Shown here piece by piece: positions 9,614 through 19,544 of a stretch of DNA of 64,000 bases (position 1 is the first letter of the stretch; each line of letters starts with the position of its first letter). The DNA comes from Palleronia sp. LCG004 (lineage in GTDB: Bacteria > Pseudomonadota > Alphaproteobacteria > Rhodobacterales > Rhodobacteraceae), in assembly GCF_032931615.1 (NCBI RefSeq), contig NZ_CP136761.1, forward strand, positions 140,106-204,105, given 5' to 3'. Below the pieces are notes generated by a model, which was not told the origin of the DNA, did no database searches, and worked only from the letters and a program-made list of their open reading frames with translations. The position numbers and the translations under genes are program-made.

Positions 9614-10375
9614 TCATGGGGCTGCCTGGCCGGGGAGGGTAAGGATCGTCGCGCCGCGCTTCAGAGCGACGATGGTGTGTTCGTATTGCACGACCGGGGC
9701 GGGCGGATCGCTGTAGAGCGTCCAGCCGTCGAGGCCGTCGGTCGCGGCGATGCCGCCCGTCGACAGGAAGGGTTCGATCGTGAAGACGAGGCCTTTGGTG
9801 ATGCGCCGCGTGTCGCGTCGGTCGGGCCAGGTTGCGATCTCGCCGGGATATTCGTGTAGCGAGCGGCCGACGCCGTGGCTCGCGAGGTTGCGGATGAGCG
9901 TATAGCCGCGCCCCGAGGCGAACCGGCCGATCGCGGTGCCGATACCGGCGAGGGGCTTGCCGGCCGCGACCTGCGAGATGCCGATCTGCATGGCGCGACG
10001 GCCATCTCGGCAGAGCCGGTCGCGCGCTGCATCCGACGGCGGGACGACGACGCTTGCGCCCGTATCGGCGAAATAGCCGTCCTTCGAGGCCGAGACGTCG
10101 ATATTGACCATATCCCCCGGCGCGATCACGCGGGGTCCGGGAATGCCGTGGGCGATCTCCTCGTTGACGCTGATGCAGGTGGTGCCCGGAAAGCCGTAGG
10201 TCGCGCTCGGGGCTGGGATCGCCCCCTCGCGGTCGAGATGCGCGCGACCGATCTCGTCGAGTTCGGCGGTCGTCATGCCGGGCTCAAGGGCTGCGGTCAT
10301 GTCGCGCAGCGTGTTGGCGACGATCCGGCCGATGATCTTCAGCCCGTCGAGTTCCGCCTGGTTCGTGATCGTCAT
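9614..10375 (-). CDS. map: Type I methionine aminopeptidase
   Basis: Removes the initiator Met from nascent proteins; a cytoplasmic dinuclear metalloenzyme. The 253-residue protein has all metal-ligand neighbourhoods in order: GDMVNIDVSASKDGYFADTG (two Asp ligands), HGVGRSLHEYP (His ligand), GLVFTIEPF (Glu ligand) and VQYEHTIVAL (final Glu). The open frame extends upstream past the parDE promoter, but the Met at 10375 (MTITNQAELDGLK) gives the normal N-terminus. It could be a second, non-essential copy, since no translation-related neighbour is nearby. Confidence 0.93.
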   Translation of the reverse strand: MTITNQAELDGLKIIGRIVANTLRDMTAALEPGMTTAELDEIGRAHLDREGAIPAPSATYGFPGTTCISVNEEIAHGIPGPRVIAPGDMVNIDVSASKDGYFADTGASVVVPPSDAARDRLCRDGRRAMQIGISQVAAGKPLAGIGTAIGRFASGRGYTLIRNLASHGVGRSLHEYPGEIATWPDRRDTRRITKGLVFTIEPFLSTGGIAATDGLDGWTLYSDPPAPVVQYEHTIVALKRGATILTLPGQAAP

Positions 10376-10466
10376 TCGGGTCGCTCTCGTATCCTGAATT
10401 GCGAGGATAGCCGGATTCGTGAGGTCTGTCGCGTTGGAAGGGACTCTGGCCCCGACGGTCACCAGC

Positions 10467-10502
10467 TTGATCGGGAGCCGGCATTGGCATATATCGCCAA
10501 TG
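10467..10502 (+). promoter_or_regulatory. parDE promoter with overlapping palindromic operator
   Basis: TTGATC (10467-10472) and TATATC (10490-10495) are spaced by 17 bp, a good sigma-70 promoter. A perfect inverted repeat CATTGGC-N7-GCCAATG (10482-10502) covers the -10 box. ParD-type antitoxins repress their own promoter through such palindromes, so this is the likely autoregulatory site. Confidence 0.7.
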
Positions 10503-10516
10503 AGGAGGCGACGGAC

Positions 10517-10774
10517 ATGGTCACACGCAATGTCGTCCTGACGGACATGCAGGATCAGCTGGTGCAATCGCTGGTTGCGTCCGGGCGGTTCCAGAATGCC
10601 AGCGAGGCGCTTCGCGCGGGTCTGCGGCTGCTCGAACGCGAGGAGGCGGAGCTGTCGGCCATCCGTCGCGGCATTGAGGAAGGGCTCGCGCAGGTGCGGG
10701 ACGGCGATCTTGCACAGGGCACGGGCGAAGATGCGATCCGCCGGGCCTTTGCCGCGGCGCGCGCCGCATCGTGA
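10517..10774 (+). CDS. parD: ParD-family antitoxin
   Basis: Antitoxin of a type II ParDE module; binds its own promoter and neutralises ParE. It has 85 residues: an N-terminal ribbon-helix-helix (MVTRNVVLTDMQDQLVQSLVASGRFQNASEALRAGL pattern, starting near residue 1) and a charged C-terminal tail that would wrap the toxin. GAGGAGG lies 8 nt upstream of the ATG. The stop overlaps the GTG of parE (GTGA), giving translational coupling. Confidence 0.92.
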   Translation: MVTRNVVLTDMQDQLVQSLVASGRFQNASEALRAGLRLLEREEAELSAIRRGIEEGLAQVRDGDLAQGTGEDAIRRAFAAARAAS

Positions 10775-11109
10775 ACCGTTCGCTGAGGCTCACCCGCCGA
10801 GCGGAGGAGAGCCTCGCCCAGATCGCACGCTGGACGATCGAGAGTTTCGGCACGGCGCAGGCCGATCGCTATGAGATGGATCTGCTGGATCGCTGCCGCG
10901 AGATTTGCGAGGGCAGGGCGCTCAGCCGAAGTTGTGCGGTACTGGCCGAGGATGCCGCCGATCTGCGGTTCACCCGGGCGGGAGAGCACTTCCTTGTCTT
11001 CCTCGACGATCCGGAGGAGGTCGTTATCGTCGATATTCTTCATTCCCGGAGCGACCTGCCACGGCATGTCGCGGCGCTCGGGCAGGCGAAGGGTGTTCGC
11101 GGGAATTAG
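10771..11109 (+). CDS. parE: ParE-family toxin (RelE/ParE superfamily)
   Basis: Toxin partner of ParD, expected to poison DNA gyrase as characterised ParE proteins do. It has 112 residues with the RelE/ParE fold signature LTRRAEESLAQIARWTIESFG at the N-terminus, a central LRFTRAGEHFLVFLDD beta region and the C-terminal VIVDILHSRSDLPRHV. It starts with GTG overlapping the parD stop. Its 3' end overlaps by 4 bp the end of the convergent CoA-transferase gene. Confidence 0.92.
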   Translation: MNRSLRLTRRAEESLAQIARWTIESFGTAQADRYEMDLLDRCREICEGRALSRSCAVLAEDAADLRFTRAGEHFLVFLDDPEEVVIVDILHSRSDLPRHVAALGQAKGVRGN

Positions 11110-12250
11110 TCCCAACCTTTCCAGCCATCCGCACCGAGGATGGGGGCGGCCCGTTCCAAGGACAGCTCGCTTCGCGAAAAGCCGATCGGCGTGCGTACCC
11201 CCTGAAGCCCTTCGGGCGAGATCACCATGCCGCGCGCGGCGACCTGCGGGTCCGAAAGTGCCTCGGCCACGGAATTGATCGGTCCGCAGGGCACACCGGC
11301 ACCCCCCAGATCCGCGATGAGCGCGTCGCGCAGACGGCGACGGGTCGCGTCCTCGATCATCGGGGCGAGGGTCTCGCGATTGGCGACACGCGCGCCGTTG
11401 GTCGCGAAGCGCGGATCCGAGGCGAGGCCGCCCAAGCCCAGCACGTCGGCCAGTGCGGCGAATTGACGGTCGTTGCCGCAGGCGACGATGAGGTGGCCGT
11501 CGGAGGTCGCGAAGACCTGATAGGGCACGATGTTCGGATGTGCGTTGCCGAGCCGCGTGGGCGCGGTCCCTCCGAGGAGGTGGTTCGTCGCCTGGTTCGC
11601 AAGCACGGCAACCCCTGTATCGAGCAGCGACAGATCGACGTGCTGCCCCATCCCCGAGCGCGCGCGTTCGGCAAGCGCGGCCTGGATGCCGATCACGCCG
11701 TAGAGCCCGGTGAAGACGTCGATCCAGGCGACGCCGACCTTCTGCGGCTGGCCGTCGGGCTCGCCCGTCAGGTCCATGATGCCCGAAAGGCCCTGGATCA
11801 TGAAATCGTATCCCGGCTGCGCGGCGCGTGGTCCGTCCTGTCCGAAACCGGTGACGGAGGCATAGACGAGACCGGAATTGTCAGCCGAGAGCGTAGGGTA
11901 ATCGAGGCCCCACCTGGCGAGGCCGCCGAGCTTGAAATTCTCGATCAGCACGTCCGCGCCCGCGATCAGGTCCTTGAGCCGCGCGAGATCCTCCGGATCG
12001 GCGAAGTCGCACCGCACGGAACGCTTTCCGCGATTGGCCGCGTGGAAATAGGCGGCGACCGTCTCGGTGCCGCCATGGCCGTCGTCGCGCTCGACGAAGG
12101 GAGGGCCCCAGCGGCGGGTATCGTCGCCCTCGGGGGCCTCGACCTTGATGACCTCGGCCCCGAGATCAGCCAGCGTCTGGCCGATCCACGGCCCGGCGAG
12201 GATGCGGGCGAGCTCGACCACGCGCAGGCCCGCGAGCGGTGCGTCGCCCA

Positions 12251-12251
<1 letters not shown>
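11106..12251 (-). CDS. Family III CoA-transferase (CaiB/BaiF), probably for glutarate
   Basis: Moves CoA between carboxylic acids. The 381-residue protein shows the family-III pattern: LAGLRVVELARILAGPWIGQ at the start, DLGAEVIKVEAP, ANRGKRSVRCDF, the catalytic-Asp region GYDFMIQGLSGIM, and a small-domain GHLIVACGNDRQF. The ATG shares its A with the stop of the upstream glutaryl-CoA dehydrogenase gene (TGATG), so both proteins are made together. That context points to a succinyl-CoA:glutarate CoA-transferase that activates glutarate for the dehydrogenase. The assignment of substrate is inference. Confidence 0.88.
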
Positions 12252-13450
<1,199 letters not shown>

Positions 13451-13578
13451 GGCGCGTCCCTCTCCCTCCATGACACCGACCGGCCCCGTGCGACGGGGCG
13501 GTCTTCCACCCGAGTCTAGGACATGGCGGGCCGGTTTGCCATCGTGGAAGCCCGGCCCGGGCGGATCGGCGGAAGCGG

Positions 13579-14886
13579 TCAGGATCCCGGCATCGTATCG
13601 GGCGTCTCGTCTTCCTCGTCTTCTTCCGGATCTTCCTCGTCGCCCTGTTCGGCCGCCTGTTCGGCCGCCCAGCTGCCTGCCGCCTCGACCGCGACGGACG
13701 ATGCCGTCGGCACGACGCCGAGATAGCTGTCGCTCGTGCTCATGGCCGGGCGGACATTCTGCGTCATCCGGTAGAGCGCATAGAGCGCGATCAGCGTGAA
13801 GGTCGATCCGAGCACGAGCCAGAAGGCGTAGGGATCGACGTGCTGCATCGCCCAGCCGGTGACGAGCGGGCCGATAATTGCCCCGATCCCGAAGGTGAGC
13901 ACCAGCCCGCCCGAGGCGGCCGGCATGTCCTCGACCGAAAGGGCGTCGTTCGTATAGGCGAGGAAGAGCGCATAGAGCGGCGTCGTCACCCCGCCCGCGA
14001 GAAAGGCCGCCCCCATCAGGAACCAGAGCCCGTCGCCCGCCATCCAGCCGGCCGCGCAGGAGGCGGCTCCGAGCGCCGAGGTCCAGAGGATTAGCCGCCG
14101 ACGGTCCAGCCGGTCCGACAGCCAGCCGATCGGATATTGCAGCACCAGCGCCCCGCCGAAGAGCATGGCCACGAAGAGCGAGATCTGCGGTGCGGTCATC
14201 GCGATCTGCGTGCCGAAGACCGCGGCCATGCCCGATTGCGTGGCATAGGCCGCCCCCAGCAGGAAGATCCCGACCGTGCCAAGGGGAGAGCCCGAGAAGA
14301 GCCGCCAGAGCGACATGGGCCGCGTGACCGCTGCGGCGGGAACGGGAGAGATCGACAGCAGGATCGGCGCGAAGGAGATCGAGACGAGGATCGACGCCCC
14401 GATGAAGAGCACCGAGGTGCCCGCATCCCCCAGCGTCAGCAATCCCTGCGCGCCGATGATTCCGAGGGTCTGCGCGATCATGTAGGCGGCGAGGACCTTG
14501 CCGCGCGTCTCGTTTGTGGCGGCATCGTTGAGCCAGCTCTCGGCGGTGACGTAGATGCCCGACATGCAGAATCCGAGCAACAGCCGCAGGAGGGTCCAGG
14601 CGATCGGATCGGCGAGAAGCGGAAACGCGATGAGCCCCGCCGACACGAAGCTGCCGAGCGCCGCGAAGACGCGGACATGGCCCACGCGCCGGATCATCAC
14701 GGGGGCATAACGCGCACCTGCGAGAAAACCCGCGAAATAGGCCGAGGTGACGATGGCGAGTTCGGCGGCAGAAAACCCCTCGATCCCGCCCCTGATGCCA
14801 ATCAGGGTGAACTGCATCCCGTTGCCGAGCATGATCAGCACGATTCCGAGAAGCAGCGCCCAGATGGCGGAGAGGACTTGGATCAT
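13579..14886 (-). CDS. MFS transporter, YcaD-like
   Basis: Twelve-helix major facilitator of about 435 residues. The N-terminal half shows [16 protein letters not shown] and [28 protein letters not shown], a loop typical of YcaD/UhpC-like carriers; the second half shows [15 protein letters not shown]. The last 30 residues form a very acidic tail ([10 protein letters not shown]) that is not part of the transport fold. The ATG at 14886 has GAGCGGAGCG before it; an ATG 27 nt upstream is an alternative. The substrate is unknown. It shares strand with the gcdH pair, 128 bp upstream, and could belong to the same unit. Confidence 0.82.
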   Translation of the reverse strand: MIQVLSAIWALLLGIVLIMLGNGMQFTLIGIRGGIEGFSAAELAIVTSAYFAGFLAGARYAPVMIRRVGHVRVFAALGSFVSAGLIAFPLLADPIAWTLLRLLLGFCMSGIYVTAESWLNDAATNETRGKVLAAYMIAQTLGIIGAQGLLTLGDAGTSVLFIGASILVSISFAPILLSISPVPAAAVTRPMSLWRLFSGSPLGTVGIFLLGAAYATQSGMAAVFGTQIAMTAPQISLFVAMLFGGALVLQYPIGWLSDRLDRRRLILWTSALGAASCAAGWMAGDGLWFLMGAAFLAGGVTTPLYALFLAYTNDALSVEDMPAASGGLVLTFGIGAIIGPLVTGWAMQHVDPYAFWLVLGSTFTLIALYALYRMTQNVRPAMSTSDSYLGVVPTASSVAVEAAGSWAAEQAAEQGDEEDPEEDEEDETPDTMPGS

Positions 14887-15045
14887 GAACGCTCCGCTCG
14901 GGGCCGGTGGCATCGTCTTCCCTGTCGGGAACGGCTAACGCCCAACCTAACCGCGTCGCGGAGGGCCTGTCCATGGCCGCAGGGACGCGCGGCCCCGCGG
15001 CCATGGAAGATTGACGCGGAAAAAGGCTCCGCGCCGCTGTCTTGA

Positions 15046-15267
15046 TCAGTAACGCGGACGGCGGCAGATGCCCGCATCGTCGCAGAAGACGCCGGCGAGG
15101 CCGCCCACGATCGCGCCGCGATCGCCGTTCCCGTCGACGGCCCGCGCGGCACCGTAGCCGAGCGCCGCGCCGACGAGGCCGCGTTCCATGTCAGTGTCGA
15201 TGGCGGCACCCGGGGCGCAGGCCGAGAGAAGGGCGGTCGCCGCGACGAGCGGAAGGATGAATTTCAT
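15046..15267 (-). CDS. Small glycine-zipper lipoprotein
   Basis: Seventy-three residues with a lipoprotein signal peptide ([17 protein letters not shown], lipobox LSAC). The mature part has a Gly/Ala-rich zipper ([17 protein letters not shown]...GAIVGGLAG) and two Cys near the end. Such proteins sit at the outer membrane, but the function is unknown. GAGGAGACCACC precedes the ATG. Confidence 0.8.
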   Translation of the reverse strand: MKFILPLVAATALLSACAPGAAIDTDMERGLVGAALGYGAARAVDGNGDRGAIVGGLAGVFCDDAGICRRPRY

Positions 15268-15510
15268 GGTGGTCTCCTCGAGGGGCCGCGCGGATGTCGG
15301 CGGCGTTGCACATGTCGGAGACCCTGCGGGAGAGACGATACCTCTCCGGGTCCCCGCCGATGCGCCGGCAGATATGTCGCCAGGGTTCGGTCATGCGATC
15401 ACGGACCTGCATATCCACGCCGCTATCCGATAGCAGTTGGCTGTTATCCCATGTTTTCAGGGTGCTGGCCCAAATCCGTCCGGGCCACCCATGGATCGCG
15501 GGACCCAACG
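15268..15510. other. Intergenic, no supported gene
   Basis: Between the small lipoprotein and the terminator of the PRC-barrel gene. A minus-strand frame (WRHICRRIGGDPERYRLSRR) remains open here but has no recognisable domain or clear start; not called. Confidence 0.35.
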
Positions 15511-15540
15511 AAAAACGCCCCCGCAGAACCTGCGGGGGCG
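15511..15540 (-). terminator. Intrinsic terminator of the PRC-barrel gene
   Basis: Read on the minus strand, an 11-bp GC stem (CGCCCCCGCAG / CTGCGGGGGCG, 3-nt loop) is followed directly by TTTTT. It lies about 40 nt after the stop of the gene at 15578-15901. Confidence 0.88.
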
Positions 15541-15577
15541 CGATCGCCGCACGGTGCGGCGTCATTGGCGACGGGAA

Positions 15578-15901
15578 TCAGTCGTCCCAGGTCGGAAGCT
15601 GCTCGACCTCGTCGGCGGTCATCTCGGTCGTGTACTGGTCGCCGTCCCAGGTCAGGTCGTCGACATTCATCACGACTTCGGTATCGCCCAGGTCGAGGAA
15701 GCCGTCATCGACCTCGACCACGAAGGCGACGGGCTGGCCGGAACCGTCGACAAGGACGGTTTCGATTTCGCCGACCTCGTCGTTGTCGGCACCCATGATC
15801 TCGAGCCCGTCGACATCGGTATAGCTCGAGACATCGGCAGACTGCGCGAGGGCGGCACCGGCGAGGGGCAGCGTAAGAGCGGCAATCATCAGACTTTTCA
15901 T
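15578..15901 (-). CDS. Exported PRC-barrel domain protein
   Basis: The 107-residue protein has a clear signal peptide (MKSLMIAALTLPLAGAALAQ) and one PRC-barrel-like beta domain (EIMGADNDEVGEIETVLVDGSGQPVA pattern, residues about 33-60), followed by DDGFLDLGDTEVVM. PRC barrels bind other proteins or RNA; periplasmic members have no firm role. AAAGGTAACGCT precedes the ATG. It is divergent from the receiver gene at 16129 and ends in a strong intrinsic terminator. Confidence 0.85.
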   Translation of the reverse strand: MKSLMIAALTLPLAGAALAQSADVSSYTDVDGLEIMGADNDEVGEIETVLVDGSGQPVAFVVEVDDGFLDLGDTEVVMNVDDLTWDGDQYTTEMTADEVEQLPTWDD

Positions 15902-16128
15902 AGCGTTACCTTTCGAAGTTTGAATCTGCCGGTCAACACGGAGACCGCTTTCAGGTTCCGCCCGATGCGAGAAATCGGGTTTCTGCCGGCTTCGGGGCGA
16001 TCCGGGAGCGGTGCAGGAGGGTCGAGAACGTCCCGCGGCCCCGGTGGCACCGAGATGCCTAATCCTTCCTTCATCATTTCGCGGTGAAAGTTTCATAGGC
16101 ACATTTTCAGTGGGAATGCGGGAAGGCG

Positions 16129-16623
16129 ATGTTGGAAGGTATCGAAGGGAGGTTCGAGGATGACACGAACGACCGATCCGGTAGCCTGACGGCGCGGATG
16201 GACCCATTGGCGCGCGCGACGACCCGGGATGGTCGCGTTGCGGGGCGGTCGCTCAGGATCCTCGTGGTCGAGGACAACCGGACGAACCAACTCGTCATGC
16301 GGCACCTGCTGAAATCGGTGGAGGGCGAGGTCGCGCTGGCCGAGAACGGACGGGAAGCCGTCGAACTGGCGATGTCCGCGCATTACGACGTGATCCTGAT
16401 GGACATTCAGATGCCGCTTCTCGACGGGGTCGAGGCCGCGCGCCAGATCCGCGCGATCGAGCGGGCCGACCCGATCCGGAGCCGCGCCGTGATCCTTGCG
16501 ACGACGGCCAACACGATGACCGACCAGATCGCCGAATACGGCAGGGCCGGGATGGACGGATGGCTCGCCAAGCCGATCGCGAAGGATCGCCTGCTGACCG
16601 CAATAACCGAACGCCTGAACTGA
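16129..16623 (+). CDS. Orphan response-regulator receiver protein
   Basis: The 164-residue protein has a polar 40-residue N-terminal extension, then a complete CheY-like receiver (LRILVVEDNRTNQLVMRHLL). The acidic pair is ED, the phospho-acceptor Asp lies in VILMDIQMPLLDG (about residue 92), followed by the Thr of ATTAN and the Lys of AKPIAKD. There is no output domain. GGGAAGGCG precedes the ATG. The histidine kinase gene follows by 32 nt, so they are probably a two-component pair in which the receiver acts by protein contact or phosphorelay. Confidence 0.9.
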   Translation: MLEGIEGRFEDDTNDRSGSLTARMDPLARATTRDGRVAGRSLRILVVEDNRTNQLVMRHLLKSVEGEVALAENGREAVELAMSAHYDVILMDIQMPLLDGVEAARQIRAIERADPIRSRAVILATTANTMTDQIAEYGRAGMDGWLAKPIAKDRLLTAITERLN

Positions 16624-16655
16624 CCGCCAACCTCAGAGAAAAGACAGAGACGCCG

Positions 16656-17918
16656 ATGGACGATCCCCGTGAAGCCGGCCCCGTGACCCCGAGCCTGCAA
16701 TCCTATCCGATCCCGGCGAACGATCGTGCGCGGGTCGAGATCATCAATGCGATGATGATCGAACGCCGGCGGAAAGATCCGTTCTTCGAGCATGTCACCG
16801 AGGCCGCCAAGACCGTCTTCGGCACGCCGATCGCGTATGTCTCGCTCATGCAACGCGAAACGCAGCGGCTTCTGCATTGCAACGGGGCCGATGTGGAGGG
16901 AACGCCACGCGAGGCCTCGCTCTGCGCGTTCACGGTCGCGGCGAAACAGACGATCGTGATCCACGACACCTGGCAGGATGCGCGCAGCGTCGATCATCCG
17001 GCGGTCGTCGACAACAATCGGCTGCGCTTCTCGGCTTCGGCACCCGTGATCCTGTCGTCGGGATTCTGCGTCGGGACGCTCTGCGCTGTCGATCTCGTTC
17101 CCCACGAGGCACCCGATGCGGGTCAGATCGCCGTGCTCGAGCACCTGGCCGCGATGATCGCGCGGTTCTACGAGGCACCGGCGGAACCCGACCCCGCGCG
17201 GCTGGCCGAGATCGGCCGGATTGCCCACGAGGCGCAGGAGGAGTTCCTCGCGCTGATCGGTCACGAGTTGCGCACGCCGCTGAATGGGATCTGCGGGCTT
17301 CTTCCGCTACTCGAACCGGCGAACGCGGAGGAAGCCGAGATCCGCGACGCGATCGACGGGTCGGCGGATCTGCTCACGCGGGTGGTCAACAGCATCCTCT
17401 TCTACACCGAGCTGTCGTCGGCCGATATCGAGATCGAGGAGAGCGCGATCGACCTGGCCGAGCTTCTGCGCAGGACCACGGCCGGGCATCAGGCTCTGAT
17501 GCGGATCGGCGACAAGACCTGCGACATGACCGGCATCCCGGAATGCCTGCCTTACAGCGGCGACCGGGAAAAGCTCGAACTGGCATTCTCGTGCCTGCTG
17601 GCCAATGTCGTCGTGCATGGCGGGCGCAACGCGCGGGTAAGCCTGGGCGTGGACGAGAACGGCATCGTCGAGATCGCGATCGGCGATGACGGCCCCGGGA
17701 TCACGGCCGAACGCGAAAGCCGGATCTGGCATGCCTTCGGAACCGGTGAGGCGGTCCGCACGCGCCGCGCCGACGGTATCGGGCTCGGCCTGCCGCTGAC
17801 GCGCCGGTTGATCGAACTGCACGGAGGCGACGTCACGCTCGACCAGACGGGCGGGGGGCTTGCCGTCCGGATCCGTCTGCCGGCCTGGCGGATGAGGGTG
17901 GCCGAAGTGGCCGCCTGA
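16656..17918 (+). CDS. GAF-domain sensor histidine kinase
   Basis: Cytoplasmic kinase of 420 residues without membrane segments. The N-terminal GAF domain is at about 25-185 (FFEHVTEAAKTVFGTPIAYVSL...LCAFTVAAKQTIVIHDTWQDARSVDHPAV). The dimerisation/phosphoacceptor helix LALIGHELRTPLNGICG is at about 200-216. The HATPase_c domain has its N-box within LLANVVVHGG, its G1 box IGDDGPGI and its G2 box GIGLGLPLTRRLIELHGG. The GAF type (free-methionine-sulfoxide-reductase/phytochrome-like) suggests a small-molecule or light signal, but the ligand is unknown. It forms a unit with the receiver upstream. Confidence 0.9.
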   Translation: MDDPREAGPVTPSLQSYPIPANDRARVEIINAMMIERRRKDPFFEHVTEAAKTVFGTPIAYVSLMQRETQRLLHCNGADVEGTPREASLCAFTVAAKQTIVIHDTWQDARSVDHPAVVDNNRLRFSASAPVILSSGFCVGTLCAVDLVPHEAPDAGQIAVLEHLAAMIARFYEAPAEPDPARLAEIGRIAHEAQEEFLALIGHELRTPLNGICGLLPLLEPANAEEAEIRDAIDGSADLLTRVVNSILFYTELSSADIEIEESAIDLAELLRRTTAGHQALMRIGDKTCDMTGIPECLPYSGDREKLELAFSCLLANVVVHGGRNARVSLGVDENGIVEIAIGDDGPGITAERESRIWHAFGTGEAVRTRRADGIGLGLPLTRRLIELHGGDVTLDQTGGGLAVRIRLPAWRMRVAEVAA

Positions 17919-17924
17919 GACCGC

Positions 17925-18752
17925 TCAGGGGCGCATTCCGGCGAGCGTATCACGCAGTCCCGCCATGCCGCGGGGCGTCCAGCCAAGCGCGCGTAGGCGG
18001 GTGGTTTCCATCTCGCGGACGGAAGACGCATCTGCGCGCCGGGGGAGTGGCCCTGCGATCCCGTGGATCGCACCCCATGTCCCGAGAAGGTCGCACCGGT
18101 CGAGCACGATGTCGGAGACGTTGAGGATCTGCGGTTGCTCGAGATCGAGCGCAAGCGCGACCGCCGTGGCGAGGTCGTCCACGTGCAGCTCGGTCGCGAC
18201 GCGGGGGGCGATGGGGCGGCCGGCGCTGAAATCGGCGAAGAGGTCGGCCCATTTATGCGCCTTTCCCGGTCGCGGGGGGCCGTAGAGGCCCGTGGCCCTG
18301 AGCGAGACGCCGCCGCGATCGGTGACGGCGATCTCGACCTCGCGCTTCATCTTTCCGTAGAGCGTGTCGGGGGCGGGCTCCCGCGTCTCGGGGAGGGAGG
18401 TTCCGGGCGGCGGGCTGCCATAGACGGCACGCGAGGACAGGAACACGATGCGACGGCCCCGCACGGCATCGAAAAGTCGCAGCGTGCCATCGCGGTTCCG
18501 TGCGATAAACCCGGGCGCATCGTCGCCCTCCCCACCGCGATAGCGGCCCGGCACGTGGTCGAAGGCTGCATGGACCAGCGCATCGGCGAAGCCCAGATCG
18601 GGGCAGGGGCCGCCGAGCTGCCAGTCGAGATGCGGCAGGCCGAGCACCGAGGGCCGCCGTCCGAGTGTCGTCACCTCGTGGCCCATCCGGGAAAGGTGGC
18701 GTGCGGCGGGGTGGCCCGCCCGACCCGTGGCGCCGGTCAGGACGATGCGCAT
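17925..18752 (-). CDS. sqdC: SqdC-like NAD(P)-dependent reductase/epimerase
   Basis: Extended-type SDR of 275 residues: MRIVLTGATGRAG (nucleotide-binding Gly motif), FLSSRAVYG, and the catalytic YGKMK. It is the last gene of a cluster sqdB-sqdD-sqdC, the same order described for sulfolipid synthesis in Rhodobacter sphaeroides, where SqdC resembles reductases/epimerases and lies beyond the sugar-nucleotide step. The start at 18752 lies inside the 3' end of sqdD (16-bp overlap), indicating coupling. The exact reaction of SqdC is not settled; the call rests mainly on context. Confidence 0.82.
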   Translation of the reverse strand: MRIVLTGATGRAGHPAARHLSRMGHEVTTLGRRPSVLGLPHLDWQLGGPCPDLGFADALVHAAFDHVPGRYRGGEGDDAPGFIARNRDGTLRLFDAVRGRRIVFLSSRAVYGSPPPGTSLPETREPAPDTLYGKMKREVEIAVTDRGGVSLRATGLYGPPRPGKAHKWADLFADFSAGRPIAPRVATELHVDDLATAVALALDLEQPQILNVSDIVLDRCDLLGTWGAIHGIAGPLPRRADASSVREMETTRLRALGWTPRGMAGLRDTLAGMRP

Positions 18753-19540
18753 GGGCCAGGCAAAGCAGAAAGGTCCGGGGCGCGACCTGCCGCGAAATCT
18801 TGCCACAGGTCGATCAGCGGACGGAGACTTTCGGCTTTGTCATGGGCCATCCACGGCTTTTCGTACTGGTAGTGCAGGACGTGGATCGCGTCCCACGACC
18901 AGAGGTCGGGGAGGTTCAGCCAGACATATTGCAGCATATTCATCGTCACCGGCAGGCCGTGCCAGTCGGGAAAGAAATCCTGCAGGAAGGTCTGGTCCGT
19001 GCGTCGCCAGAACGCGCCCGGAGCGTCGAGCCGGGCAAGCATCCGTTCGAATGTCGCGGGATCGGGCCGGGCTGTGAAGACGCCGGAATTGAGCCTGTGG
19101 AAATCACCGAGGCTCTCGTAGACGTTCGGGGCGGCGCAGAATTCGGGATAGTCGAAAAGCCGGTCGATGTTGCGCAGGACGAGCGTGTCGGCATCGAGGA
19201 ACACGACGCGATCATACTCAAGCTGCCAGAGCCTGAGCTTGGCGAAATTGTCGAGCGGCGTGTGGAAGACGGGTTTCTCGCCCTTCGTAAAGGGGGCTGC
19301 GCCGTGCAGACGGTCGCGCGCATGCAGAGCGTTGAATTCGGGCGCGGTCGGCAGCAGTTCGACCGGGATCAGCCGCGCACCCAGTTCGGCGAGAGGGGCC
19401 AAGGCGCTATCGGGGGTGCCGGCCGTGTGCATCACCACGCGATCCGCGCAGCTGCCGCTTGCCGCGATGGAATTCAGGAGCGCGCCGGCCCCGCGCGCGA
19501 AATCGGCATTCGTGACCAGCGTGACGTAGGCGTCCGACAT
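18737..19540 (-). CDS. sqdD: SqdD-like glycosyltransferase (GT8/glycogenin type)
   Basis: Glycosyltransferase of 267 residues with the GT8 pattern: MSDAYVTLVTNADFARGAGALLNS at the start, VVFLDADTLVLRN (metal-binding DxD, about residue 90), RLNSGVFTARP and DQTFLQDFF. SqdD of Rhodobacter is glycogenin-like, and is thought to transfer sulfoquinovose from UDP-sulfoquinovose to diacylglycerol. The gene lies 4 nt after the sqdB stop, which strongly supports that role. It overlaps sqdC at the 3' end. Confidence 0.88.
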   Translation of the reverse strand: MSDAYVTLVTNADFARGAGALLNSIAASGSCADRVVMHTAGTPDSALAPLAELGARLIPVELLPTAPEFNALHARDRLHGAAPFTKGEKPVFHTPLDNFAKLRLWQLEYDRVVFLDADTLVLRNIDRLFDYPEFCAAPNVYESLGDFHRLNSGVFTARPDPATFERMLARLDAPGAFWRRTDQTFLQDFFPDWHGLPVTMNMLQYVWLNLPDLWSWDAIHVLHYQYEKPWMAHDKAESLRPLIDLWQDFAAGRAPDLSALPGPCASS

Positions 19541-19544
19541 CGGT

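Noticed and set aside
9875..10516. Upstream extension of the parD frame
   Set aside because: Antisense to map, runs across the parDE promoter and operator; the ATG at 10517 has a proper ribosome binding site.
13451..15004. Long upstream extension of the gcdH frame
   Set aside because: It overlaps the MFS gene in another frame and has no similarity; the ATG at 13450 has a good ribosome binding site.
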